From: Lethocerus indicus
Lineage: Eukaryota > Arthropoda > Insecta > Hemiptera > Belostomatidae
Reading direction: 5' to 3'
NCBI GenBank assembly: GCA_019843655.1
Contig: JACDQD010000011.1
Span: 12,070,604-12,134,603, forward strand
Length of the DNA stretch: 64,000 nucleotides
Every line of letters starts with the position of its first letter. Within the stretch, counting starts at the first letter, position 1. The translations under genes and the position numbers were made by a program. This document shows, in pieces, positions 26,278 to 38,640 of the stretch. A model generated the notes under the pieces. That model was given only the letters and a program-made list of their open reading frames with translations, did not search any database and was not told the origin of the DNA.

Positions 26278-26987
26278 ATGCGAGGAGGCAGCTCCGAACT
26301 GCTCCTCGACCCGCAGGCCGAGCTACGCAAAAGGAAGCTCCTCGAGGCGGCCGCACAATCCAAGAAGGTCCGCCGGCCGAAGCGGACCTGCCGTCAGAGG
26401 GCCTGGTTCTACGCCACTTCCTTCTTCACGGCGTGCGCCGTCTCGGCGGGCTCCTCCCTCCTCTTCCTGGTCCCTCTCTACGTCGACCCGGCCATCTCGA
26501 CCCTGGTGGCCGACTTCGCCCCCGAGCCGGTCACCTGCCGGACGGTGAGGCGCGAGGAGCACACCGGCCTCTTCAATTGCACGTGGAGCTCCTGCCGCGA
26601 AGGCTGCACCTCGGACATGTTCAGGTGCACCCACATCTACGTCAACTACTCGACGGGTCGAAACGACACCGAGGACGCGGTCACCGACGAGGCGGTCCTC
26701 TTGGTCAACATCAAGGGATGCGGCTACCCTCCGGACGTCCGCTGTTCCAACTTCAGCCGCTCCTACGGCGAGCCGGGCGCCGAGTTCCCCTGTTACTACT
26801 CAAGGCAGAACCGGACCGTCGTCATGGTCTCCTACGACCGGAACAGGCAGGTGGAGGTCATCATCAACTACTTCGCCATCCCTTTTGTCATAACGGTCGT
26901 GACCAGCGTCGTCCTCTGCGTAATGCACTGCGACTGCCGTAGGTCCCCGCCGCCCGTCCTCAGGAGATCCAGGATACACGACCACAG
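26278..26987 (+). CDS. TipE-family voltage-gated sodium channel auxiliary subunit
   Basis: TipE and its homologues (Teh1-4) are insect membrane proteins that associate with the Para sodium channel and tune its expression and kinetics in neurons. From M1 at 26278: a basic cytoplasmic N-terminus (1-41), TM1 (about 42-67, FYATSFFTACAVS...LVPLYV), an extracellular loop (68-195), TM2 (about 196-217, INYFAIPFVITVVTSVVL) and a basic tail. The loop has eight cysteines (87, 101, 106, 110, 117, 148, 156, 172), the signatures CTWSSCREGCT, NIKGCGYPP and FPCYYSR, and N-glycosylation sites at 100, 123, 129, 158 and 178. An in-frame ATG at 26134 would add 48 low-complexity residues. A CAG|GTACCA splice donor ends the exon at 26987, where GC content drops sharply; reading through gives a stop at 27072. 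The exon is very GC-rich. Family assignment is secure; I cannot say which paralogue, and I did not find a downstream exon. Confidence -1.
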
Positions 26988-29900
26988 GTACCAAATTTTT
27001 ATCATTTCCGGTAGTTCGGATCCAGTACCACTCTGGGTCATCGATTATGAGGCTCCAATTATCCGCGGATAATCGTAACAACAGAAAAAATGAATTTTGA
27101 ACGAGCCCAATGTTAAAATATCCTGCTATACAAGAAAACTATTTATAGTGTTTCTATTTAACGAGCATGCACCCGATATGACTTTTGTTCAATTGAGGTA
27201 AACATTGTTTTATTTATTACTTATAGAAATATTTCTAAAGAAGAACGTATATTACATAAAAATGTTATGTCATTCATTTCTCGAGCAGTCTAAAACTCCG
27301 CTTCCTAGTAACGAAGCTACCCCGCCGATAAAGATTTAATTTTTAAATAGGCGCTCCTTCCTCTACCGGTATTCTTACTTCGGACGATGGGAGCGGTGAG
27401 TGACACCCTAGGTGTCTAACATATGTTCTGTCTCTCCGGGAAACCCTCGGCCCCGAATAAGAATCCCGACCGATCGATGCTGTGTTTACTAGTATGAAAT
27501 ACCGACTGTCTATTCTGTCTATGTCTAATCAATTAGACCCTCATATTTGCGTTATTCTAGTCAGTCTCAAGCTACGCATTTCGGTTGAATATCCGAATCC
27601 GTGGAATAAAGCCGGTAGTGATCGATGAGATCGACCCCGGAACCATTCGTGCTCAATACTTTCTAATCGTCCTACCATCTAATCTTTATGACCTCTAATG
27701 CTAATTGCTATTCTCCAAGCGTACATTGTACCGTTAATGAACTTAAAAGGCTGCAGTAATTTGTTGAATATTCCTTAAATTATGGACCAATCCAGTAAAT
27801 TACGCATTGAATTTTGTTAAGGAATTTTAATAGAAAATCGAACCGATGGTGAAACTGCTACTATTTTTGAAATTTGAGCATAAATATTTAACCTTGTTGT
27901 TGAGTGTGTGAATACGTATTTACATTACACATCTCTATCAGTTTTTGTATAGTTATATTTTTAAAATAAACTTGTAAAACATTTTTTTTACAATTTTTTA
28001 CATATAAATTGAGAATAAATGTCGCGGGTATTCCGAATAGGCACTAAATCTTGGATTTAAACTAAAATATATATAATCCAGTCGTCAGGGCCTGTATTCA
28101 ACGTGACTTACATTACAATAAATTTTTTCGTATAAAATTAATCGTGTAAGTGACTCTTAACTTGTGCTGTTATTCAAAATTATTCATTTATATCCGGTAA
28201 TCGAAATAAAAGAGAACCGGTAATTATTTACCGGAGTTTCAACCTATAATTCAGTGTCGATTTTCGCGTCAGTTAATATCGGAGGTAGAAAAAAGTCAGT
28301 ATTCGATGAAATAATGCGTTTTCGGTGCTCTCATTTATTTTCTGAAATTGTAAGTGATTCGCTTGCAAGTGCTCCAGTTTTTACCGTAATCCATTTTGTA
28401 CCTACGTAGTAGAAACAGACCTTACTGCAAAATATCATTGATATGAAAATTAGACGTGTAAGGTAGGCCGAGAAATATCCTAGGTCTTATCCAGAAGGAT
28501 CATCAGCCGGAGGAACCAAAACGTAAAAAAATCCTTTCCTACTCCCCAACAAAGTCTTTCTTCCGGATAGGGACACAGAATATGTAGAAAAATTTCTGTG
28601 GCAATCCGATTTTTTCTTAGTTTGTAATGCGTAATACGCTTAAAAATGTAAGCATTTCATAGTTTAATTTTTAAACTCTTATGCTTAATTCATTTGACTT
28701 TTCTTTGCAAGGCATATTTAAAAGAAATAAGAGTTTTATGTTATTTTCCAGTAACACACTGATTTCTTCCTAGACGTCGGCAGAAATGAAATGGGAATTA
28801 TGATTAATTTTGTTAAACCAGAAACCCCTTTTTATAATAAAAGAAATGTCAAATAATTATGAGGCCAAGAAAACGTAAATGTAATCACTGAAACTAATCA
28901 ATAACGTAATTATAAACCATTAAATTTTCCTTTTGTTGAGAAAACAGTACGATGTACGCTATTTACGGTCAGGAATTCGTCCCTTTATGCAATATAGGGC
29001 GTTGGTTAATTTATAGTTACAATAACAATAATATATTTATTAATATTTAATAACCGTGGGCGGTTATTCTCTCTTATAAGTTCACTGTATAAGGGTTGAT
29101 TATATTCAGTTGTGTTGAGGTATTCTAGAGCTCGGCTGTAAACTCTCTAGACTAGTAAACAAAGTTGCAGACGCTAAAAACTTAAAATTCAAGTTTGGAC
29201 AAAGGGATTTAAAAACTACTGAAGTTAGGAAGTAACAAAGTAATTTGCGACGGAGGTATGCACTATTATCTCTCGGGCGGCCAAGGTTTCACTGACAAAA
29301 TATCGATCAGTCTAGAGAATGGCGGACAATAAATAAATCAACAACGAATACAGGAGGGAATGTGCGAAAAAGCGACAGGCTAACAAATCATACCTTCGGA
29401 GAACTCAAGCTTCTTTATGAGCGAGGGAAGGTTAATTTCATCGAAAGCAGAATCGTCATTTAACGATTTACTGTCTCTTGGGCCGAAATATTTCAGAATA
29501 CCTAACTCATTCATATTTTGACGACGGACCGGCACTCTTGAATATTTCATTATCCCTTGAGAACATGAACTCCGTCCGTTATTCCATAAGGTAATGTTTT
29601 CAGTAAGACAGATCCCAATCGGTAGTATTTTAAACAAAAACCCTATTATTCATAAATTCGTACAACATAGAACTGAATATGCACAGTTAATAATACATAC
29701 AGAAGTTATGGTATACAATATCAAATAATGATTTTACATACATTTCCTGAAGTGGCACAAAGGTACATCAAATGAGAGGGTTGGGAAAAATATTTGCCTC
29801 TTATTTATATTTTAATTCTAGTAAATATAGTGATGTGGAGACAATACATGTTGTAACATTTTTAATTCTTTTAATTTTTAATTACTCGAAAAATTAATAA

Positions 29901-31110
29901 AATATTAATTCCAACCTCATTTAAATAATGTAAAAGCGAGTGATTCAGAATAAACAATAGCGGTAATAAAAGAATAGAATAAAAATAATTGTTTCACTCT
30001 TTAAAACAATACTAGTATAAACACGGTCTAAAATGGTAGACACTGTATACCTAGATGGATTTTTATACAGTGTCCTCACCAATATTTATGTACGCGTCAG
30101 TGTTTTTTTTTTGAAACTCTGCCCGAATGAATCCCGAAAACGAAGGAACAAATAAATCCTACAGTACGACTCATTATATTCGAGAACATGGGCGAGAGGT
30201 TTCACCTCCCGCAATGATTTATATACAACCGGCTAGTTGTTATTCGGACAACAAGCGGCAATATAGGAACTGCCCCTTCCCCGTACCGGGGATAGGAAAG
30301 AGTATTACCGAAGTAATACTGTTCCTACTTTTTTTTCGTCTTCTGCCCCCGCTTTTATTTTCCACGGGCCGAAACCCCCGGCCATTATTTCAAGGTGGAG
30401 GGGGCCCGCCAACCCTTAGCCTTAAGCCCCGCGGCGGCACAAATCATCCCGCCCGAATTTATGTAAAAAAATTCAAATAATAACCGGAGCTCCACCACGC
30501 CACCCGAGCGCCGTTAAGTAATGAAATATTATTTTCATCTTTTACCAAGCCCCCGACCAACAACTCGGTCGGATTAAAAACCCAGTTCAATGGAGAGCGT
30601 TTGGGGAAATGGCCCTGACTCCAATATGTCCGGCCTTCTTCAGCTTCATATTATTAATTACTTAGACCTAGATTTTACTGGGTGTTAGTACTTAAGCATC
30701 CGGTAGAACGTAAGTTCATCCCGCCGTCTACGCGTTTAAAACTGTTTTCCTCCAATTTAGTCATGAATATTCCTCACAATACAGTTGTACGCAATTTGGC
30801 GTTTAAATGGATAGTGAAAATTAGTGAGAGACAATTTTCAGAAATATTCCTCATTCAATTATAATCCCAGTTAGTGCTTCCTACCTTGACTAATTTTTTT
30901 GTACCGCAATAGAGAAAGACCAGGTATAAAGTTCCAATAATACATAAATTGCTGCAAGCAACTGAGCTTCACGAAGGGAAACACTATTCACCAAGTATGA
31001 ATTTTACAGTATGATACCTGAAATATTTTCGTCGCCCGTCCGCTGGCATTTATTTACTTACATACTGAAATAACAGCCGCCCATTTAACATGTGTCGAGA
31101 CAACAGCGGT

Positions 31111-31220
31111 GTTTATTTGATGTGAAACATACACAGAGGTAAAATATAGCGTAAGGCCAACGGCGGACGCCAAATTCGAGCCCCTCTTGAATAATTCATG
31201 CCCCGTTTTTCTTTAATTCC
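31111..31220 (+). repeat. Dispersed paired element, copy 1
   Basis: Shares with 50614-50730 a left block (GTTTATTTGATGTGAAA, then ACACAGAGGTAAAATAT) and a right block (TTGAATAATTCATGCC, then CGTTTT and CTTTAATTC) at similar spacing, with diverged sequence between. It is either an old interspersed repeat or a duplicated regulatory segment; the sequence does not decide. Confidence -1.
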
Positions 31221-34200
31221 GGCCCACGTTTCTGTTGCCGACGCTACTACTAGGTCTATCGTTAGCGAGCTTTCGTGCCTAGAAAATATTTCCAGAAGGT
31301 TTTTATCCAACAAGTCCTTAAACCTTACTGATTAGGCAATTGGGAATATAGTACGGGAGTCATCAGAGAATCAAACTGTGGATAGTGGTCCTCCCAATCA
31401 TTTAAAAAAAGGTTCGAGAAAAAAGAATAATGGCGAAGAAAGATCCACACAAGTGATTTTTTCAAATAAATATATTGTTAATAATTTTCTGTTTTACTTT
31501 TCTGTAACGCAGATACTGATTATTGGATTGTTGGCTATGATTCTAAAAACAATATAAAAAAGGGCGTCAGTGTCTTTTGATCGTGGAATTTTCTTGAATG
31601 TAGAACTGGCATTACAAAATTAGTGAAGCGTCAATATATGTTATAGAGTTGTCGAAAAATAGGTTTATTTTTAAATTCATTTTCGAAATGAATGAGTCGT
31701 TTGTCTCTTTTACTTAATGACGCATGTAAATAATATATAGTATATTAGTCCCAGCTTTGAACTAATAGTTGTAGAATATTAGTGTTTTTTATTTTTAGAA
31801 GAAGTGTCGGTGAAACCCGCAGGAGTGCACCCCATTGTTTCCGCTTCTGAATTCTCAAATAAAAAAATAACGGTTCGCTGATTCGTCGCTCGTTTAAACT
31901 TTCATTTTGGACACTTTCCAGACGGTTCAGTACATTCAGGTTGGTTCGGAGATGGGCCCTTCCAATTTTCCCCTCGGCCGGTTTACCTGAAAACGTTATC
32001 ATTAAAAGTTGGCCACCGGCTTCAATCCTCTTAGCCCTTTTCGGGCGATCTATCGGAAGTTTCGTACCGCGCGACAAAACGGAGCTCTCGAAACAAGAAA
32101 AACCGACGGTTCGACACACTCGTCTTTTTATGTCTTTTTGTTTACACAAGCAAAAAAAAAGTCCCTGCCGGCACCCAATCCGCACAGTTGTCGGAAACGA
32201 ATTTAACGATGTCTCTGCCAAAGAGCGGAAAACACTTCAGTGAGTTTTACAAGAAAACTTTGAATTAATTTTCCTCTAGATCGTGGGCATTTTTCTTAAA
32301 ATGTGAATGGTAGGTGTTTTCTCCACAGGCGCAGTTCGCGGGAAGGGTTTTTTCTCCGGTATCCACTGTCCGAACAACTTGTTTTTTTCCGGAAAGTATC
32401 CATAACGAAAATTCGATGGGAGGAACGTGCAATGAGCCCGCGGTTATGTAATAGATTAGGTAGGTAGAGAAGGCGGAATAGGAAATAGATTCATTCGGGC
32501 CTTAATTACCAGGCAGTTTGAGAAGAAAACATTCACAGATCCCAGACCAATGAACCAGTCCTTTTTGATTTTTTGTCCTGAGTGGTTCCGTAATTAAAAT
32601 GCTTGGTACTCGGTTTCTTCCGAAATAAAAGAAATGGTAACTCTCGTTAATTGCCAACTAGATTTATCGTCGAAATTCCTGTCTTGGTATCTGAATCTCG
32701 TTCCTAAGTCAGTTGTACCGAGGGCTTGTTATACTATCCGGTGGAGGTTATATTAGTGGAATCCGAGCATGGGAGCAGTTCATTTAGGAAACTCCTCGGC
32801 TAAAGAGCGACCGTGCTTAAACCTCCATCCAGAAATTAATTGGATATGCTGTCGGCGGCGGGTAGAATACATCTTAACAACTTACAACTTATGCGGGGCG
32901 GCAACCCCTCCACACTTCCGAGATCTGCCCCATGTTACAGAACGGATTTCGGCAGCCATTCTAGTTAACTTGTTCGGATGGCGTCTTCGGAGATCACATT
33001 TCCACAGACCTATTCCGTCGAGCGGCGTACTAAAGTTACAGAAACTTTAGTGGATAATTCCAAGAAATATACATTCGAACAGGTCGATATCAAAATTATA
33101 TTAGTTTTAAGCTTTATTTTCTATGGCCGATGGTTTGTTTTCAATTTGAGAGAAAAGTGCCGGGCCCTGAATCTCATGGGACGCATGTGTCGCATCCGTT
33201 TTGCGCATTTCCTGTTACGCCGTCCCGTAGAACGCCTCGACACTCGCGCTGTCATTGTAGGGCGGGCTTTTCGCCACTTTTCTGAGAGAGGCAGAATTAT
33301 TGCCGACATTTATTTGTCGAAGCCGTCCTCCGGGGGATGTCATCGAATTGGAATACTATCGTAGGGCTAGGTATGCTGTCGTTGGAACGCTTTTCAAACA
33401 TATATTCAATTAACTATTCTAGCTTACCGTAGGCACTCAAATGTAGCCCAAATGTTTGTATCAAAACATCTCCCTTCCTTTGTATAAAAAGTTGTCCTTG
33501 GGGTCAACACCGTGGGATTTTTCTTTAAATTTATGTTGATGTTCTATAAATCCTTGCATACAGTGTATATTTCTTAAATCTGTTGGTGGATGAAACCACC
33601 CTGTTTTTGCACTTATTTGTTCCCTCCGTATTCCGAAATACTAAAATCGTTACTTTTAGCAAAAATGAAGTTAGCAATGTATTACTACTGTTTTTTTTAA
33701 TGTACTGTTTTTTAATAGTCGAGCAATTATCAACCTGTTATTGAGATACCGACAATAATTGCTATCAGATAAATTGGATAGGAATGATGTCTTTTCGGGC
33801 CCCGTCTTTTCCGGCAGCAACTTCGCTGGCTCCCTTTATGTTTCCGAGTTCAAACGGGTTCCGGGAGCCGCCGGGAAACTCTGTTAGGAGAGGGGGCCGG
33901 ATTTCAAAGACCGAAGACCCGCCCGCTGCCGAAGACGGGAAGTATGAAACGAGAGTTTTCCAGGGCCCGACCCCCTAAGAGCGAAATACCCCCAGGGAAA
34001 GGGCATTACCATAAAGATGGGTATATTTCTTCTTGGGCGGCACCCGACGCACGCCCCCGAAAACTAAGTTCGCACTCCGGAGCGGCATCAACTCTGTCCT
34101 CTGAAAGTATTGCCGAACTAATACATTCTTATAAGATGCTCAAAGTAAAAATCGATCATGCTGCGTACGAAGAAAAAAATCATTGTCCAATGAGCTAGTC

Positions 34201-36766
34201 TCAAAATATGGGTAAGCTACCAAAGATAGAATGAACGTAGAAGAGAAACAATTTAAATGTAGTAAATGGGTTTTAATTTTCAACTAGCATAAAAAGATAT
34301 CCGATAGCCGATATCGATGGTTTCCCGACCCCTGCTGTATATAACAGGATCTCAAGATCGTTGAACTATTCTACTAGAAAAATAAGCTGCAAACAATTTT
34401 AAATGTATATGGGGCCTTATCGGTTAGTAAAATAATTATGGTCTACTTATTTAAATTATTCTATTAGAAATATCAGTTCTCGTTCTTGATATTTGTATAT
34501 TAAATTTTAAAATTAGAAAAAATAAAATAAGCAATTGAGTATTGAAACCTTGGGCTTACCGTTAGATATTTGAAAGTTTCATTCATTAAATTACACCAAC
34601 TCTGATTTGTTGTACTTTGATTACCTGTGACCATTCAAGTCGAATGGGAATCGTAGGCTATTATCATATTTTAATTGTCCCAAAAAAATATTCTTAATAA
34701 TTAGAAGGGAACAACAATATCACCAGTTTTGATAAGGCTCCGTGTTCGAATCTATCGAATATATTATACAGAATTGGCATTAATATGTCGTATTCTACCT
34801 CTGGATGAATATTTTATATCCATCAAGCAGATTTTTTATGTTTTTCCGTGTGCTAGATTTCAGTCGTTCTCCCCATCGGATGTGAGCGTAGGCGTCGGAT
34901 CGGAACGTGACGACAAAACGGGAAAAAACCATTTAATTTAGAAGGGGGGAGGAAACCGATGGCCGGTTGCCGGCCGGCCGGGGTTTGATTGACGGGTGTC
35001 AGGGTCCCGCGCTGGGAATTTATTGGATTATTTCACCGGGGAGAATTTCAAATCTACGCTCGGGACTAATCGCTTTAGTCCCCGGGCACTTGCTGGAAAT
35101 TAAAAAAAAAAAACAATAGGGTACGAGAAACGCGATCCAACCGCGATGACGACCGACTCGGGGGAGATAAGTCCCAGGTCAACTTAGGGCACTTCAAATT
35201 TACGCGTGGGCCTTTTTCCGTCGGAAAGTTTTGTTCATATGAACCGGACAAAAAAGCCAAATGAATTTACAGGCAATGATTAGCCATGAGTCAAGAGGAA
35301 ATACCTAAAATTGTCAGGAGTAAATATAGAGCTTAACTTCAACGCATATATTCTTAGGCCGCAATGTCGAGGTTGGATCAGGACCAGGAATATATTCTTC
35401 AGCAATCTTCACATTCTTCTGTATTAATATTTTGCATTTAGTGACAATAAGCCTATTTAGTATGGTTTGATATAGTGACTTAACTTAAAATGTTAATGAA
35501 ACATTATAAGGATATGTACGACTGAGCAACGTGTTGCATGTTGGTGCGTAAATGCTCAGTTCTATTTTGTCTTTACCAAACATTTATTGAACGTTTTGAG
35601 TGCACCTCGCGCCAGAATTCTTGGAAAACTGACTACAACAACGCGGAGTTATTTATTTTGGAATATAAATTTTGAAATTTTTATGTATCCCTGACAGTAG
35701 TGCAAGCCTAGGCTCTACAGTTGGAAGAAACTGGGCTCTATTCCAATTGTGTTCAGCAACAAGCTGATATCGTGTCATCGCATTGCCCATCCGCTCTTGT
35801 AAGATCCGAGAATTTTCTACCATATATTAGGTCCCCATTCTTGTATTACGCGCAACTTGACGCGTATAAACGCGACAAGAAGACGTACCGACTCAATATA
35901 ATATTAAACTATGACGAGAAAGAATAAACAAAAAAAAGAGAGATTCTCATACAGTTTGAAGCTTTAAATATAATCCATTGGGCAGTACAATGAAATTTTT
36001 GTATTCCTTGATGATTCAAGAAACAGGATCACAATGCTTTGTGAATCATTCAACTGTATAAAATATTATAATTATAAATAACACTTCGAACAATTCTACG
36101 AACTTTATCTGATAGTGATAGGGGCGATATGTCCTTATTTTTAGCTTTCCAAGAACTCCGAGACTGTCCACCACAGCCGGGGACCTCAATCAATGCCCAC
36201 CGGCGACAGAAACGTTCTCCGAACGTCCTTATTCAATCGAATCAATCAGTTTTTATAACTCAGCCGAAACAGGACATAATATACATTTTATCTACTCCGA
36301 ACGATTTTGTATCATTAATTAATATTTTCGGCTTTTTATATTTGATTGGTCTCACTCAGCTGGCACGCGACTGTTCTCCCCCACCCCAACCTTCTTTTTA
36401 TCATCTATTTATTTATCTGATAATTGTTTTCGTTTTGGATTGATCAGACATAAAATGGCCGGTTTTTATTATAGCACTATAGGGTTTTTTAGTATGACCA
36501 TTACAAAACGAAATGTAGACCGAAGGTGATTGCAATCGGTCAACAATCAGTGAAATGTTGATTTCTCTTGATTTTTCGGCGATTTCCTCGGCAGAATATA
36601 TGTCCCAAGGAAAAGGTTTGTCAGGTGACCTAGAGCTGTACATCCAGCGCCCTGTGTTGGAGCTTGTGGAGGGCTTCCATATTTATAAAGCCGGCCTTCC
36701 TCCTCGGCTTTAAACCGGCGAAGAGAGATATCTCTCTGTTTCCTATAATAATCTATAATCTAATGT

Positions 36767-36784
36767 CGGCGGCGGCGGCGGCGA
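36767..36784. repeat. (CGG)6 trinucleotide tract
   Basis: Six CGG-type triplets in a short GC-rich island. An open frame runs through it but has no recognised domain. Confidence -1.
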
Positions 36785-38604
36785 TGGGGTGGCCGCCGTC
36801 ACGCCAACCCAATTTAACCCTCGGCCCTTTGAAGGGTCTCTTCGTTTAAAATTTACAAGCCCCCCACCACCAAGCGTTGCCTCGTTACGGCCGCGGTTTG
36901 GCCAGTTTTTGGCAACTGATACAGTATAAATTCATGATTTGCTTCAAAGGCCGAGAATTGGAACGGGCGGAACTACTACTGAACGCTAGCAGCTAGTGTG
37001 GACCGCAACGTTTGAATTTTATATGATTCAAGACTGTACATGTTTAACAACGAACGGTCTATTTGAGCGATACTTGGACTGTCAATTAGAATTGATTATT
37101 TTATTGTATAATATACAATTGATTATATTATCATAATAGCGTGATCTGTATCTATAACTTTGTTATCGACCTAAAAAGGTATATTCGTCTTTTGCGATAT
37201 AGATCCAATAAGTAAAGCCAACTTCAATCTTCTGCATTCGGGCGTTTCTGAAACGTTTCCTTCTTTTAAACAGAGAGACCAATTATTTGTTCGTGACTAG
37301 TTGGGATTACTGGCAAGTGTACAATGAGAGAAATAATTCTGATATTTATCTGCTATATCAATTTGTGTGAAATTAATTACCGCCAAGAGACATTAATAAA
37401 CTATTAATGTGTACAATTACATTCAACACAAACAGTTGTCTTGGTTGAGAATCGTTATAGAATTGGATAAGAGAATACATTTTTATATCTAAATAAGGTC
37501 ATGGCAGGATGATTTAGTTTGGTTTATGTTGGGTTAGGTTAGATTCTATCTGGCATTACATATATTGTTCTTATCAGTTAAATATTAAGAAAATATTTTA
37601 TCTGAAACATATTGCGAAATTATGCAATAATTTACATTAGGATCGTGTTTATAAGAGCAATATGATGTTTATAACATTAGTTTAGAAAATTTGAAAAATA
37701 TAAATCCGCACATGGTAATGGTATTATTTATTTTTCCATTTGCAATTTATTATAATTTATAATGGTGCTTATAATGGAGCTCTATCAACTAAAGTTTTTT
37801 TTTATATATTATGGTTATTCGTAGCCAAATATTTCATGGATTATACCACATTGCAATTATGTAACTAATGGATGACCTAATTTTGTTGTAGGAAAATACA
37901 ACCGGTGGAAGCTTATAAAGCAGGTATTGTTTTTAATTTATCACACAACTTAATATTTATCCTTTTTCTTTTTCCCTCTTTTAATTTTTTTAATTCTATA
38001 CACTGCGATCAATTTTCTCACAAGTAGAGATCACGCAAACCGTGAATCCACTGTCAGCTGTCTATAGATCTAGCGATTGAAGCAAATTATAGATTACACA
38101 CGAGAGAAAATACAGGTCGAGAGCTCAGCGACGGTCGGCTGGGAGAAAGCTTTATTAGTTGTCTGCACCCGGGAGCACTAGCAGGATTAAATGGGAAGAT
38201 TGAGACCATAAATTAGCGGCAATTAGAGGCAACCGCTGACCGCGTCTGAGCACAGGTGAACCATTAAGGGAACATCACGCTTCTTGCAACCAGATAAAAA
38301 TAGCCCTTTGTTCTTTTGTAAGTCTTTTTTTTTCTCACGAGGGGCCATCAACACCATCAGAAACTACTCGGATCCCACGCTTCCAAACACATTACTTCAC
38401 CAAACTTTGAAAAACTAACATTATTCGCACAGTATCATTAATCAACACCAGTCGGTAGTCGGTAGTTGGCAGTTACGTAGGCCATTGGCGATTCTCATAA
38501 AAACTTAGAATTTCTATGAATCCTAAGTTCAGTTTGTGTAAACTGAAAACTCCAGTCAATAAATCAGATTTTAAACGTAATTTTTTTAATATTTTATTTA
38601 GATA

Positions 38605-38640
38605 ATGAACGAGGTAGATTTCTTCCGCAAGATGTATGAT
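38605..38640 (+). CDS. Possible 5' coding exon (MNEVDFFRKMYD), unknown gene
   Basis: An ATG opens twelve codons, MNEVDFFRKMYD, ending at a strong donor GAT|GTGAGT. A pyrimidine/AT-rich acceptor (TATTTTATTTAG) lies three bases before the ATG, so the exon could start at 38602 with the preceding 5' UTR spliced. About 150 bases upstream is a GTCGGTAGTCGGTAGTTGG stretch with an initiator-like CAGT. The peptide looks like a real N-terminus (acidic, amphipathic), but I do not recognise it, and I found no following exon in the window. It cannot be the 3' exon of the TipE-family gene at 26278, because that phase would give an immediate stop. Chance is the main alternative. Confidence -1.

Larger units (their letters stand above)
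27073..38440. other. Gene-poor region 3' of the TipE-family exon
   Basis: No supported exon. Long frames at 31745-32221 (minus), 32978-33364 and 33784-34198 have no recognisable domain, low-quality codon patterns and no convincing splice context. Seen here: a divergent paired element at 31111-31220 (partner at 50614-50730), a (GGC)6 tract at 36767-36784, GC-rich islands at about 30340-30450, 33790-34090 and 34960-35100, and a block at 38030-38290 with an E-box (CAGGTG) and AT-rich homeodomain-like sites. The missing 3' exon of the TipE-family gene, if close by, must be short and was not recognised. Confidence -1.

Noticed and set aside
26111..26942. Long GC-rich open frames overlapping the TipE-family exon in other frames and on the minus strand
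   Set aside because: They are shadows of the high-GC coding frame; only the TipE frame has domain motifs, membrane segments and a splice donor at its end.
31745..32221. 158-residue open frame on the minus strand
   Set aside because: No recognisable domain, mixed codon pattern and an overlapping open frame on the other strand of similar quality; most likely chance in a locally GC-balanced segment.
32978..33364. 128-residue plus-strand open frame with a hydrophobic stretch
   Set aside because: No known family, no splice sites and an overlapping frame on the other strand. Kept only as a note.
37525..37545. GGGTTAGGTTAG as telomeric TTAGG repeat
   Set aside because: Only two units; not an array.
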